Part shown: piece by piece, positions 54,510 through 63,657 of the stretch
How the letters are laid out: each line of letters begins with the position of its first letter
Position numbering within the stretch: position 1 is the first letter of the stretch
From: Geobacter sp. UBA6151
Lineage (GTDB): Bacteria; Desulfobacterota; Desulfuromonadia; Geobacterales; Pseudopelobacteraceae
Assembly: GCA_002423105.1 (NCBI GenBank)
Contig: DIUT01000059.1
Location: 1-64,000 of the forward strand
DNA length: 64,000 nucleotides
Reading direction: 5' to 3'
Notes under the pieces: model-generated
Told to the model about the DNA's origin: nothing
What the model saw: only the letters and a program-made list of their open reading frames with translations
Databases searched by the model: none
Translations under genes and position numbers: made by a program

Positions 54510-55526
54510 ATGAAGTTTATTGATGAAGTAAAGCTGCATTGCAGCTCTGGCCATGGAGGCGCAGGTTGCGTTTCTTTCCGGCGGGAAAAGTTCATCCCCT
54601 TTGGCGGTCCCAATGGCGGAGACGGCGGCCGCGGAGGCGACCTGATCTTTCTGGCAACCTCATCCCACTCCACCCTGCTGGAACTGCGCCACAAACCGCA
54701 CCAGAAGGCGGAACGTGGACAGCACGGCATGGGCAAGGACCGCCACGGCGCAGCCGGAGAAGACCTGATCATCAAGGTGCCCGTGGGAACCATCATCAAG
54801 GATGCCGAGACCGGCGAGGAGCTTGCCGATCTCGCGCAAGACGGTCAGCGGATCGTACTGCTGAAAGGGGGACGGGGCGGACAGGGCAATGCCCGCTTTG
54901 CCACTGCCACCAACAAGGCCCCCAAGTTCGCCCAGCCAGGTGAAGATGCGGAGGAACGCACGCTACGGCTGGAACTGAAGTTGATGGCCGATGTGGGCCT
55001 GCTGGGACTGCCCAATGCCGGGAAGTCTTCACTGATTTCCAAAGTATCCGCAGCCCGCCCCAAGGTGGCCGATTACCCTTTCACCACTCTGGCTCCCAGC
55101 CTGGGGGTGGTGGGCTACAAGGATTACCGCTCATTTGTCATGGCCGATATTCCGGGAATCATCGAAGGGGCGCACGCCGGGGCCGGTCTGGGCCACCGCT
55201 TTCTGAAACATCTGGAGCGTTCCGGCATTCTGGTGCATCTGGTGGATATCTCAGGCCTGCCTGAGTCTGATCCCTACACCGCCTTTGAAGCGGTCAACCG
55301 CGAACTGGCTCTGTTCAGCGAAGAGCTGGGGCAGAAAGCCCAGATTGTGGCCCTGACCAAGATGGATCTGCCCTCGGCCCGCGAGCATCTGGAAGAGGCC
55401 AAAAGTTGGTTCAGCGAGCGCAATGTAGCCGTCTATCCAATCTCCTCCGCCACCGGCGAAGGGATTGAAGCACTGCTGGACGCCATAGCGCAACGGCTCT
55501 GGAGCGCCCCCAAGGAGGAATGGTGA
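54510..55526 (+). CDS. obgE: Obg family GTPase
   Basis: A 338-residue GTPase in late 50S assembly. Gly-rich Obg fold (1-158; F-R-R-E-K-F-I-P-x-G-G-P-x-G-G-D-G-G), then the G domain with G-L-P-N-A-G-K-S-S, T-T-L-x-P, D-I-P-G-I-I-E-G-A and T-K-M-D. No C-terminal extension. The usual rplU-rpmA partners are not next to it. Its stop overlaps proB. Confidence 0.96.
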   Translation: MKFIDEVKLHCSSGHGGAGCVSFRREKFIPFGGPNGGDGGRGGDLIFLATSSHSTLLELRHKPHQKAERGQHGMGKDRHGAAGEDLIIKVPVGTIIKDAETGEELADLAQDGQRIVLLKGGRGGQGNARFATATNKAPKFAQPGEDAEERTLRLELKLMADVGLLGLPNAGKSSLISKVSAARPKVADYPFTTLAPSLGVVGYKDYRSFVMADIPGIIEGAHAGAGLGHRFLKHLERSGILVHLVDISGLPESDPYTAFEAVNRELALFSEELGQKAQIVALTKMDLPSAREHLEEAKSWFSERNVAVYPISSATGEGIEALLDAIAQRLWSAPKEEW

Positions 55527-56647
55527 TGCGCAGGGAGCATTTAAACCAGATCCGCCGAGTGGTGATCAAGGTGGGCAGCCGCGTCCTGACCGATGAAAGC
55601 GGATCGCTGGACGGTGTGGTCATACGGCAGATTTGCGGCGATCTGGCCACCCTGAACAAGCAGGGGATACAGGTGGTACTGGTTTCTTCCGGTGCCGTTG
55701 CTGCGGGGCGTAACGCCCTTGGCATGACTGAACGTCCCGGCAGCATTCCCCAGAAGCAGGCTGCTGCTGCGGTTGGACAGCCCCGGCTGATGCGTCTCTA
55801 TCAGGAAGGTTTTGAAGAGCATGGCTTGGTAACCGGACAGGTGCTCCTGACCGCTGATGACCTTGCCAGCCGCCAGCGCTTCCTGAACGCGCGAGCCACC
55901 CTGGAGGCGCTACTGGAAGCTGGCGCAGTGCCGGTTATCAACGAGAACGATACCGTGGCCGTGGCCGAGATCAAGTTTGGCGACAACGACAACCTCTCGG
56001 CCCTGGTGACCAATCTGGTGGAAGCCAATCTGCTGCTGATCCTGACCGACATTGACGGACTCTACACGGCAAATCCGTCCATTGACTCAACGGCTTGCCT
56101 GATCCCGTTGGTACGCAGCATCACCAAGGAGATCGAACGGGCCGCTGGTGGCAGCGGGTCCAGTGTCGGTACCGGCGGTATGGCCACCAAGGTGGCGGCC
56201 GCCAAAAAAGCGGCCCGCTACGGCGTGCCGACTTTGATGGTGCCGGGCAAGCGGCCCGGGGTCATTCAGACAGCGGTGTCAGGCGAGGAGATCGGCACCC
56301 TGTTTTTGCCGTCTGACAAGGGTCTAAACCGCCGCAAGCACTGGATCGCTTACACCCTGCGGCCTGCCGGAAGGGTACTGGTGGACATCGGCGCACGGAC
56401 CGCCCTGCTGGAAAAGGGCACCAGCCTCTTGTCATCAGGCATCCAGTCTGTTGAAGGGCGTTTTGAGCGAGGCAGCAGTGTGCGAATCTGCGGGCCGGAT
56501 GGCGTCGAATTCGCCCGTGGAGTCAGCGATTACGGCAGCGACGAGATTGCCAGGATCGCCGGTCACAAAAGCGCCGAGATCGAAGAACTGCTAGGGTATC
56601 GGTACGGCGATGCGGTGGTGCATCGGGACAATCTGGTACTGAAGTAG
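55526..56647 (+). CDS. proB: glutamate 5-kinase
   Basis: A 373-residue enzyme of proline synthesis: kinase domain (I-K-V-G-S, S-S-G-A-V-A-A-G, N-E-N-D-T-V, F-G-D-N-D-x-L-S-A, L-T-D-I-D-G-L-Y, G-T-G-G-M-x-T-K) and C-terminal PUA domain (about 280-365). ATG 55526 is chosen because AAGGAGG lies seven bases before it; it overlaps the obg stop. Confidence 0.96.
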   Translation: MRREHLNQIRRVVIKVGSRVLTDESGSLDGVVIRQICGDLATLNKQGIQVVLVSSGAVAAGRNALGMTERPGSIPQKQAAAAVGQPRLMRLYQEGFEEHGLVTGQVLLTADDLASRQRFLNARATLEALLEAGAVPVINENDTVAVAEIKFGDNDNLSALVTNLVEANLLLILTDIDGLYTANPSIDSTACLIPLVRSITKEIERAAGGSGSSVGTGGMATKVAAAKKAARYGVPTLMVPGKRPGVIQTAVSGEEIGTLFLPSDKGLNRRKHWIAYTLRPAGRVLVDIGARTALLEKGTSLLSSGIQSVEGRFERGSSVRICGPDGVEFARGVSDYGSDEIARIAGHKSAEIEELLGYRYGDAVVHRDNLVLK

Positions 56648-56665
56648 CACACGGGAATAATCAAA

Positions 56666-56712
56666 ACACAGCAAACGCCCTGCCGGTAGTACCGGCAGGG
56701 CGTTTGCTGTGT
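56666..56712. terminator. 22-base-pair perfect hairpin after proB
   Basis: ACACAGCAAACGCCCTGCCG and onward pairs over 22 bases with its complement (56691-56712) around loop AGT. No T tract; it sits between convergent genes and probably acts in both directions. Confidence 0.75.
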
Positions 56713-56730
56713 GAGTGTTGTAAACCTGAA

Positions 56731-58005
56731 TTACGGTTTTACAATGGCAAAGGGAGAACTCTGGAACGACTGCTTCAACTGGAGAACCGTCTGCACGAGA
56801 TCAACCGTAGCCCGCACTTTTGCTTCCTCTCCACCGTCCCGTACCATCACCGTCAGTGTCCGCTCAGTCATGGTTCCCTGGAGAACATTGCTGACCCGGC
56901 ATGCAGCAACCTGTTCATTCTCCACCCAGCAGCCACCGTCTCCGGCATTCAGCAACTTCAAGCGGGCCGGAAGCGCAATCCGCAGATCAACCTCCCGTGC
57001 CTCTTGTGAACCGGCATTCAGCAGCGAGACCTTATAGGATATCTGCTCACCCGGTTTGACCTGGGGCTTTTCCATGCGTGAAACAACCCGTAAGAGCGGC
57101 GCCGACACCACGCTCTGAATCACCTGCTTCTGTTCAATGTCATTAAATTTGACTGAGGACGCCTTTATGGTCACATTCATGCGGGAGCCATCCACGAGGC
57201 CAGCCGGCACCGCAAATGAAACCGTGCCCCTGAACATCTCCTTTGATTTCAGCTTGACGGTACGCACCGGTTGCGGCTCTCCATGTGCTGTCGCAACGGC
57301 TGCCTCTGCTCCTGAAGGGGTCAACGCCGCCAGCACAAACTCTTCCGTATGTATGCTACGGTTGGCAAGGGTAAAGGGGAGCACCGCCTTGGCACCTGCC
57401 GCAACGACCGGCTGCTGGACAATCGGTTCAAAGTCAAATTTGACGGCATCCCGCTCAGCCTTCAAAGCAGCCAGCCGTTGCTGTTCCCGGCGCTCGGCCT
57501 CTGCACGTTCTCGTTCAATTCGCTCCCGGTCGGCACGTTCACGGGCCAGACGCTCCCGCTCAAGCTTTTCTACAGCAGCCCGCTCAAGCGCCAGTTGATC
57601 AGCCCGCACTTTCTGGGCCGCAAGCCGTTGTTGCCGGTTCTGGAGCAGCTTTTCACCACTTTTCTGGCGCTTGCCAAGATTGATCAGCTCATCCTCCACA
57701 GAAGCGGCAATGGAATTACCGGAAAATTCAGAAAAAAACAGGTTGACGGTACGGGCCGCGGCATCATTGTCACCGGAGCGCTGGTGCGACCTGGATAACA
57801 TCAGCAGCGAGACGTCCCGTAAGGGCGAGTCCGGAAAAAGCTGGGTCAACTTGTTCAACTTTTCGACACTGAGCAGATAATCTTTGCGCTGATAGGCGGT
57901 GAAGGCATCCATGAAAAGTGTCGAATCATCAATTTCGGCTCTAACTGAAAGCGGAAGGAGCATGATGGATACAAGCAAGAGCAGAGAAAGCAGTTTTAGT
58001 TTCAT
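56731..58005 (-). CDS. secreted TPR/coiled-coil protein with a DUF11-like domain
   Basis: A 424-residue exported protein of unknown function. Signal peptide (1-23), TPR-like repeats (about 30-110), a long charged coiled coil (about 120-185; R-E-R-A-D-R-E-R-I-E-R-E-R pattern), then two beta-sandwich-like regions, the last (about 305-400; K-P-G-E-Q-I-S-Y-K-V-S-L-L-N-A-G) resembling DUF11 repeats. It begins four bases after rpoD, so it is the tail of the rpsU-dnaG-rpoD operon. Confidence 0.75.
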   Translation of the reverse strand: MKLKLLSLLLLVSIMLLPLSVRAEIDDSTLFMDAFTAYQRKDYLLSVEKLNKLTQLFPDSPLRDVSLLMLSRSHQRSGDNDAAARTVNLFFSEFSGNSIAASVEDELINLGKRQKSGEKLLQNRQQRLAAQKVRADQLALERAAVEKLERERLARERADRERIERERAEAERREQQRLAALKAERDAVKFDFEPIVQQPVVAAGAKAVLPFTLANRSIHTEEFVLAALTPSGAEAAVATAHGEPQPVRTVKLKSKEMFRGTVSFAVPAGLVDGSRMNVTIKASSVKFNDIEQKQVIQSVVSAPLLRVVSRMEKPQVKPGEQISYKVSLLNAGSQEAREVDLRIALPARLKLLNAGDGGCWVENEQVAACRVSNVLQGTMTERTLTVMVRDGGEEAKVRATVDLVQTVLQLKQSFQSSPFAIVKP

Positions 58006-58008
58006 AGG

Positions 58009-59772
58009 TTACTCCACAAAGCTTTTTAATTTTTTGCTGCGGCTGGGATGCCGCAGTTTCCGCAGGGCCTTGGCTTCAATCTGCCGGATACGTTCACGGG
58101 TAACCTCAAAATCCTGTCCCACCTCTTCAAGGGTGTGATCGCTCTTTTCGCCAATGCCGAAACGCATCCGCAAGACCTTTTCCTCCCGGGGAGTCAGGCT
58201 GGACAGCACCCGCGAGGTCTGTTCGGACAGGTTGGCCTTGATGACGGCTTCCAGGGGTGAAACTACCCCTTTGTCCTCAATGAAGTCACCCAGGTGGGAA
58301 TCTTCTTCCTCACCAATAGGCGTCTCCAGTGAGATCGGTTCCTTGGCTATTTTCAATACCTTGCGAACCTTGTCCAGCGGTAGTTGCATCCGTTCGGCAA
58401 TCTCTTCCGGTGACGGCTCGCGGCCATTTTCCTGAACCAGCTGACGGCTGGTGCGGATCAGCTTGTTGATGGTTTCGATCATATGCACCGGAATGCGGAT
58501 GGTACGGGCCTGGTCGGCAATGGCTCGGGTAATGGCCTGCCGGATCCACCAGGTGGCGTAGGTGGAGAACTTGTAGCCCCGCTGGTATTCAAACTTGTCC
58601 ACCGCCTTCATCAGGCCGATATTCCCCTCCTGAATCAGATCAAGGAACTGCAGTCCACGGTTGGTGTACTTCTTGGCAATGGAAACTACCAGACGCAGGT
58701 TGGCCTCAATTAGTTCAGATTTGGCAATACGGGCCTTATGTTCACCTTCCCGTATGGCGCGAATCGCCTTGGAAAGCTCCATGGCCTTGAAACCTGATTC
58801 CAGCTCAACCTTGGTGAGCTTGCGGGCCGCGTTCTTCAAACGCCGCTCCACGCTCTGGAAATCATCTTCTCCCAGTTTAAGCGGTTTCAGCGCCGCCATC
58901 CCCTTGGTCTCGTCAGTGCGGAATTTTTCCAGCAGTTCCTGAAGTTTATCGGCAGGGACAATGGAATGCACTTCCGCCATCTCTCGTTTCACCTTCAAAA
59001 CCTTGGTTGACAGCTCCTTGAGGCGGTCCGCAACTCTGGTGATGTGACGGTCTTTCAGCCGCAGCGACAACAAGGATGCAGCCTGCTGCTCCTTGAGTTC
59101 CTTGATCTGCTTTTCCAATTCCTTCTTTTTTGCAGCAGCCTTTGTAGTTTCAAGGCTTGCCAGCAGATCAGCCAGAGAACTGTCATTTTCGGCAATCCGG
59201 TCAATGGTTTCCAGCAGCCGGATCGAGTGATGGTCGACAACCTCTTCTTCCTCAACCGGCTCGGCTTCCGGATCTTCCTCAATATCCTTGCTGATTTCGG
59301 AAGGGGCAATCTGGCTCTTGCGCAGTTTGTCACCCAGTGCAAGTACCTCCTTGACCGTGATTGGCGTGCTGAGAATAATATCAGCCACTTCCCGCTCACC
59401 ATCCTCGATCCGCTTGGCAATCTCCACCTCACCCTCACGGGTCAACAGGGATACAGACCCCATCTCCCGCAGGTACATCCGCACCGGATCGCTGGTACGA
59501 CCGATGGAACCAGGCTCGAATTCGATCTCTTCCGCCTCACCCTCGGCCTCTTCATCTTCCTCAAGATCAATCTTCATCTTGGGAATTTTTACCTTCTGGG
59601 CAGCATCAACAATCTCGATATCCAGTTCGCCGAACATCCCCATCACATCATCAATCTGTTCGGTGGCAATGTCCGGCGGCAGGATATCATTCACTTCGTC
59701 AAAGGTCAGAAATCCCTTTTCCTTGCCGATGTCAATCAACTGTTTGACATCATCCATGTTTTTCTTTGCCAT
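58009..59772 (-). CDS. rpoD: RNA polymerase primary sigma factor (sigma-70)
   Basis: A 587-residue sigma factor with region 1.1 (residues 1-80), a charged non-conserved region, region 2 (K-F-S-T-Y-A-T-W-W-I-R-Q-A-I-T-R-A-I), region 3 and region 4 (T-L-E-E-V-G-x-x-F-E-V-T-R-E-R-I-R-Q-I-E). ATG 59772 follows AAGGG and starts at region 1.1; a longer frame into 60012 runs inside dnaG. Last member of the macromolecular synthesis operon before the secreted protein. Confidence 0.97.
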   Translation of the reverse strand: MAKKNMDDVKQLIDIGKEKGFLTFDEVNDILPPDIATEQIDDVMGMFGELDIEIVDAAQKVKIPKMKIDLEEDEEAEGEAEEIEFEPGSIGRTSDPVRMYLREMGSVSLLTREGEVEIAKRIEDGEREVADIILSTPITVKEVLALGDKLRKSQIAPSEISKDIEEDPEAEPVEEEEVVDHHSIRLLETIDRIAENDSSLADLLASLETTKAAAKKKELEKQIKELKEQQAASLLSLRLKDRHITRVADRLKELSTKVLKVKREMAEVHSIVPADKLQELLEKFRTDETKGMAALKPLKLGEDDFQSVERRLKNAARKLTKVELESGFKAMELSKAIRAIREGEHKARIAKSELIEANLRLVVSIAKKYTNRGLQFLDLIQEGNIGLMKAVDKFEYQRGYKFSTYATWWIRQAITRAIADQARTIRIPVHMIETINKLIRTSRQLVQENGREPSPEEIAERMQLPLDKVRKVLKIAKEPISLETPIGEEEDSHLGDFIEDKGVVSPLEAVIKANLSEQTSRVLSSLTPREEKVLRMRFGIGEKSDHTLEEVGQDFEVTRERIRQIEAKALRKLRHPSRSKKLKSFVE

Positions 59773-59843
59773 TGGCATCCCTTCAAGTGGGTCGTTATCG
59801 TGTATTTTACGTCTGAAATCAGATATATCAAAACGGTGATGCA

Positions 59844-61622
59844 TTACTGTAACGCAGATTTTCTGTTTCGCAACTCTTCGGCTCTTTTTAGCAGTTCTTG
59901 ATATTCCTGGCTGTCTTCCGACAATGATTTCAGCTGTACGGACAGCTGTTTCAGTTCTCCGGTGAATGACTTTTTCTGCTTTTGCAGACACTGACGCAGG
60001 GCGGAACGCCAATCCATGTCAGCCAGATGGCGGTCGTTCACCAGCAGTCGGGCAGCCAACTGTCTTTGTTCATCGGTTTCAAGTCTTGAAAAAACCATGG
60101 ACCAACAGGAATCGCCCGTTTCATCGCTGTCAACCCCATCAAGCAAAGCCTGCGCCAGGGGAAGGTGCAGCTGATCAAATATTGTCGTCAGGCCAATGGC
60201 GATCATTTCACTGCGCGCTTCGGGATACACGGCAAGAATGCCCAGCAAGGTTTCCTGCCCTGCATCCCTGGGTGCCACCGGGCGCATCACCTGAAGCTTA
60301 ACCTCCGGTTCACGGGGCTTACTCCGCTGCTGTGCTGCCTGCTCTCCGGCCAGGCGTCGGCGAAACGCCGGAGGGTCGATCCCCAGCAAGCGACAGATTT
60401 CCTTTTCATACAGGTTACGCTCCACCGGGTCACTGATCCGCTTGTAGCGTGGAGCGATTTCATCGATCAAGCGTACCCGGCGGTCAATGCTGTCCGGCGG
60501 AGTCTTGGCCAGCAACCAGAGCAGAAACTGTTCAAAGGCCGGACGCGCTGCCTGTAGCTTTGCCTGAAATGCTTCAGCGCCATGGCTGTGCAGGAAGCTG
60601 TCCGGATCATCTCCTTGGGGCAGGTTGATCACATAGACCGGCAGGCGTTGTTCCAGGCAGAGTTCCATGGCGCGCACCGTGGCGCTACGGCCCGCCTTGT
60701 CGCTGTCAAACAGTAGAAACACCTGCTCCGCATGTTTCTTAAGCAGCGCAATATGGCCATCGGTCAGGGCGGTGCCGCAGGTGGCCACGGCATTACGAAT
60801 TCCTGCCCGGTAGAGGGCCAGATGATCAAAGTAGCCTTCCACCACAATGACGGAACGGCTGAGGCGTATATCGCGCACGGCAAGATCGATGCCGAACAGG
60901 ACCGAACTTTTCCGGTACAGCGGCGACTCCGGCGAATTGATATACTTGGGAAGTCCGTCGTCAAGCACCCGTCCGGCAAAACCGATCGGCTGGCCTTGGG
61001 CATCCCGGATCGGAAAGATCAGCCTGCCGTGCAGCAGATCGTACCATCCCCGGTCCCCCTTGCGAATCACCCCCAGAGTGGTGGCGATATCCAGCGGCAA
61101 CCCTTTTTCCTGCAGGAGTTGTACCAGCGTGTCACGACGCGCCGGAGCGCAACCAAGTCCGTATGCTGCGGCGGTATCAGGGTCAACTTCACGCTGCTGC
61201 AGATAGTTGCGCGCTGCCGCTCCATCCGGGTGTTTAGTCAGAATGTCCCGATAGCGTTGTGCTGCCAGCAGCATGATGCTGCGCTGTGCTTCCCGGTCCT
61301 TCAGGGCCTGCTGCTCTACCGCCGTCAAGGGGCGTTCCTCGACCGTGATACCGGCTCGTGCGGCGAGCTTCCGGAATGCCTCGGGAAAGCTCAAACCCTC
61401 AATCTTCATCACAAAAGAGAAGATGTTTCCACCGGCACCGCAACCGAAGCAGTGAAAGATCTCCCGTCCGGGATTGACGTTGAAGGACGGCGTCTTCTCA
61501 CCATGAAACGGACAAAGCCCGGTATAGTTTGCCCCGCTGCGCTTAAGACTTACATACTCACCGACCACATCCACTATGGAGAGCCGTTCCGCAACCTCCC
61601 TGACTTTCTCCTCAGGTATCAT
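59844..61622 (-). CDS. dnaG: DNA primase
   Basis: A 592-residue primase: zinc-binding domain (C-P-F-H-G-E-K-T-P-S-F, H-C-F-G-C-G), polymerase core with TOPRIM (V-V-E-G-Y-F-D, L-F-D-S-D-x-A-G), and a helicase-binding C-terminus. ATG 61622 overlaps the cvpA stop (ATGA). Confidence 0.97.
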   Translation of the reverse strand: MIPEEKVREVAERLSIVDVVGEYVSLKRSGANYTGLCPFHGEKTPSFNVNPGREIFHCFGCGAGGNIFSFVMKIEGLSFPEAFRKLAARAGITVEERPLTAVEQQALKDREAQRSIMLLAAQRYRDILTKHPDGAAARNYLQQREVDPDTAAAYGLGCAPARRDTLVQLLQEKGLPLDIATTLGVIRKGDRGWYDLLHGRLIFPIRDAQGQPIGFAGRVLDDGLPKYINSPESPLYRKSSVLFGIDLAVRDIRLSRSVIVVEGYFDHLALYRAGIRNAVATCGTALTDGHIALLKKHAEQVFLLFDSDKAGRSATVRAMELCLEQRLPVYVINLPQGDDPDSFLHSHGAEAFQAKLQAARPAFEQFLLWLLAKTPPDSIDRRVRLIDEIAPRYKRISDPVERNLYEKEICRLLGIDPPAFRRRLAGEQAAQQRSKPREPEVKLQVMRPVAPRDAGQETLLGILAVYPEARSEMIAIGLTTIFDQLHLPLAQALLDGVDSDETGDSCWSMVFSRLETDEQRQLAARLLVNDRHLADMDWRSALRQCLQKQKKSFTGELKQLSVQLKSLSEDSQEYQELLKRAEELRNRKSALQ

Positions 61623-62104
61623 GGCCTCACCGTTCCCCAAGCTTTTGCCTGGTCAAGGGCCATACCACCAAATCGCGCAAGCAGTACCGCATGAGTATCC
61701 TGACGTATCTGCTCTTTCAACTGAAAGGCGAACGGAATGGAAACAATAGCGTACAGCACCATTCCAAGTAGCAGCGCACCTTCCAGAAATCCCAGCACCA
61801 AACCTCCCAGGCGGTTGACCCATCCCAGCAAGGCAAGTTTCATAAGTCCGGTCAACAGGTTTCCAATCAGATGAGCGCATACTCCCACCGCCAGCAATAA
61901 CCCAACAAACGCCACAACCCTGGCGACATGCAGCGGCACTAATGAAGTCAGGGGAACTGCTGCTGCTTCATGAAAGCGGTAGGCAAGCCATCCTCCCAGC
62001 ACAAAAGCTGTTACTGAGGCAATCTCTTTGATCAGGCCCCTGAGCAGCCCCCTGAGGCTTCCCAGGGCCAGCACGGCCAACATAGTAATGGTAAGCAGGC
62101 TCAT
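61619..62104 (-). CDS. cvpA: CvpA family membrane protein
   Basis: A 161-residue protein with four hydrophobic segments (about 5-25, 30-50, 65-90, 100-125) and the G-x-x-R-G-L-L-R-G-L-I-K-E motif of the CvpA family. Colicin V production/envelope role is known only loosely. It lies between rpsU and dnaG. Confidence 0.87.
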   Translation of the reverse strand: MSLLTITMLAVLALGSLRGLLRGLIKEIASVTAFVLGGWLAYRFHEAAAVPLTSLVPLHVARVVAFVGLLLAVGVCAHLIGNLLTGLMKLALLGWVNRLGGLVLGFLEGALLLGMVLYAIVSIPFAFQLKEQIRQDTHAVLLARFGGMALDQAKAWGTVRP

Positions 62105-62137
62105 GGCTGAATATCCGGTGCGGGGGTAAATACGGCG

Positions 62138-62163
62138 ACGGGGCTTTCTTGCGAAAGCCCCGT
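62138..62163 (-). terminator. attenuator-like hairpin after rpsU
   Basis: Eleven-base stem ACGGGGCTTTC / GAAAGCCCCGT, loop TTGC or its complement, no T run. In E. coli a weak terminator at the same operon point sets the S21/primase ratio. Confidence 0.7.
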
Positions 62164-62221
62164 AAATGCTGAATTTCTGGTGGATTGCCCAACGGTTCGT
62201 GATGAGCAGGGAGCCGTTTTG

Positions 62222-62419
62222 TCAGTCCATCATCTTGCGCTGTTTCTTCAGTGCGCGCTTGCGTGCGGCTATGGCCTTCTTCTTCCGCTTGATACTGGGT
62301 TTTTCGTAATGTTCCCGCTTGCGGACTTCAGAGAGGATTCCTGCCTTTTCGCACTGCTTCTTGAACTTCTTCAGGGCGAGGTCAAATGGTTCGTTTTCCC
62401 GAATCTTTACACCTGGCAT
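62222..62419 (-). CDS. rpsU: 30S ribosomal protein S21
   Basis: A 65-residue S21: V-K-I-R-E-N-E-P-F-D-L-A-L-K-K-F-K-K and the strongly basic tail. GGGGGG precedes the ATG at a short distance. First gene of the operon. Confidence 0.96.
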   Translation of the reverse strand: MPGVKIRENEPFDLALKKFKKQCEKAGILSEVRKREHYEKPSIKRKKKAIAARKRALKKQRKMMD

Positions 62420-62504
62420 CCATAATCCCCCCCTTCATCGTCAGATACGTGTGCGGCAGCTGTGCTGCCGACAATGCCCAGGTACTATTTTTTGTGAGTT
62501 TTGT

Positions 62505-62532
62505 ATAGTAACAGCAGAAAATAATATGTCAA
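62505..62532 (-). promoter_or_regulatory. sigma-70 promoter of the rpsU-dnaG-rpoD operon
   Basis: On the - strand TTGACA (62532-62527), 16-base spacer, TACTAT (62510-62505). It gives a leader of about 80 bases before rpsU. Confidence 0.65.
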
Positions 62533-62558
62533 CAGCTAAACAGACAACTGACCGAAGT

Positions 62559-62891
62559 TTATTGCGGTACACTCCGGGCGGCTTTTTCTTCAATCCCGGA
62601 GGTGCCAAAACGGCGGCGAAGTTCATCCCAGACATGATCAACTGGAATCTCACGGGCAGCCAGCAAGACCAGCAGATGGTAACAGAGATCGGCTGCCTCA
62701 GCTGTCAATTCGGCATCCGTGCCCCCTTTGCCGGCAATCACCGTCTCGGTAGCCTCTTCTCCCAGTTTTTTCAAAATCTTGTCAATCCCCTTGGACAACA
62801 GGGAAGCGGTATAGGAGCTGTCCGGCGAGGCTTCCTTACGTGCCAGAATGACCCGGTACAGCTGATCCAGAATATGCGGGCTCATGTCCAT
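62559..62891 (-). CDS. hisE: phosphoribosyl-ATP pyrophosphatase
   Basis: A 110-residue stand-alone HisE: S-Y-T-A-S-L-L, K-I-x-K-K-L-G-E-E-A-T-E-T-V-I-A, E-A-A-D-L-x-Y-H-L-L-V-L. ATG 62891 lies just after the hisF stop; ATG 62885 is also possible. Confidence 0.94.
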   Translation of the reverse strand: MDMSPHILDQLYRVILARKEASPDSSYTASLLSKGIDKILKKLGEEATETVIAGKGGTDAELTAEAADLCYHLLVLLAAREIPVDHVWDELRRRFGTSGIEEKAARSVPQ

Positions 62892-62892
62892 A

Positions 62893-63657
62893 TCACACCA
62901 TCCTGACCGGGACGCCCCGTCCCTGCAGATATTGTTTTGCCTCACCCACGGTGTGCTGCCGGAAATGGAAGATGGAGGCAGCCAGACAGGCGGATGCTCC
63001 GGCAACGGTAAATCCGTCGTACAGATGCTCCAGCGTGCCAACCCCGCCGGAGGCTATGACCGGAACCGAAACAGCGTCCACCACGGCACGGGTCAGCGCC
63101 AGATCGTAACCATCCTTGGTACCATCCCGGTCCATACTGGTCAGTAGAATCTCCCCCGCCCCATAGGACTCCATCCGCGCCGCCCACTCCACAACATCAA
63201 TGCCGGTGGGTTTACGCCCACCGTGGGTATACACCTCCCAGCGTTGCTCCCCCGGCACCTGGCGGGCATCTATAGCCACCACCGTGCATTGCGAGCCGAA
63301 GCGCAGAGCCGCTTCACTGACAAATTCCGGACGGTGCACTGCGGCAGTATTGATGGATACCTTGTCGGCCCCGGCGTTCAACATACGGCGGATATCCTCC
63401 ACCACCCGGATGCCGCCCCCCACGGTGAGCGGCATGAATACCCGCTCGGCAGTGCGGCGCACCACATCCACCATGGTGTCACGGCCATCGGAAGAAGCAG
63501 TAATATCCAGAAAGGTGAGCTCGTCAGCCCCCTGACGGTCGTAAGCCTCGGCGATCTCCACCGGATCGCCGGCGTCACGCAGTTCGAGAAACTGCACCCC
63601 CTTGACAACCCGGCCGCCGGTAACATCAAGGCAGGGTATGATCCGGCGGGTCAACAT
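62893..63657 (-). CDS. hisF: imidazole glycerol phosphate synthase subunit HisF
   Basis: A 254-residue cyclase subunit: C-L-D-V, K-G-V-Q-F, D-E-L-T-F-L-D-I-T-A-S, G-G-G-I-R, V-S-I-N-T-A-A and D-G-T-K-x-G-Y-D. It takes ammonia from HisH to make IGP and AICAR. Overlaps the hisA stop. Confidence 0.97.
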   Translation of the reverse strand: MLTRRIIPCLDVTGGRVVKGVQFLELRDAGDPVEIAEAYDRQGADELTFLDITASSDGRDTMVDVVRRTAERVFMPLTVGGGIRVVEDIRRMLNAGADKVSINTAAVHRPEFVSEAALRFGSQCTVVAIDARQVPGEQRWEVYTHGGRKPTGIDVVEWAARMESYGAGEILLTSMDRDGTKDGYDLALTRAVVDAVSVPVIASGGVGTLEHLYDGFTVAGASACLAASIFHFRQHTVGEAKQYLQGRGVPVRMV

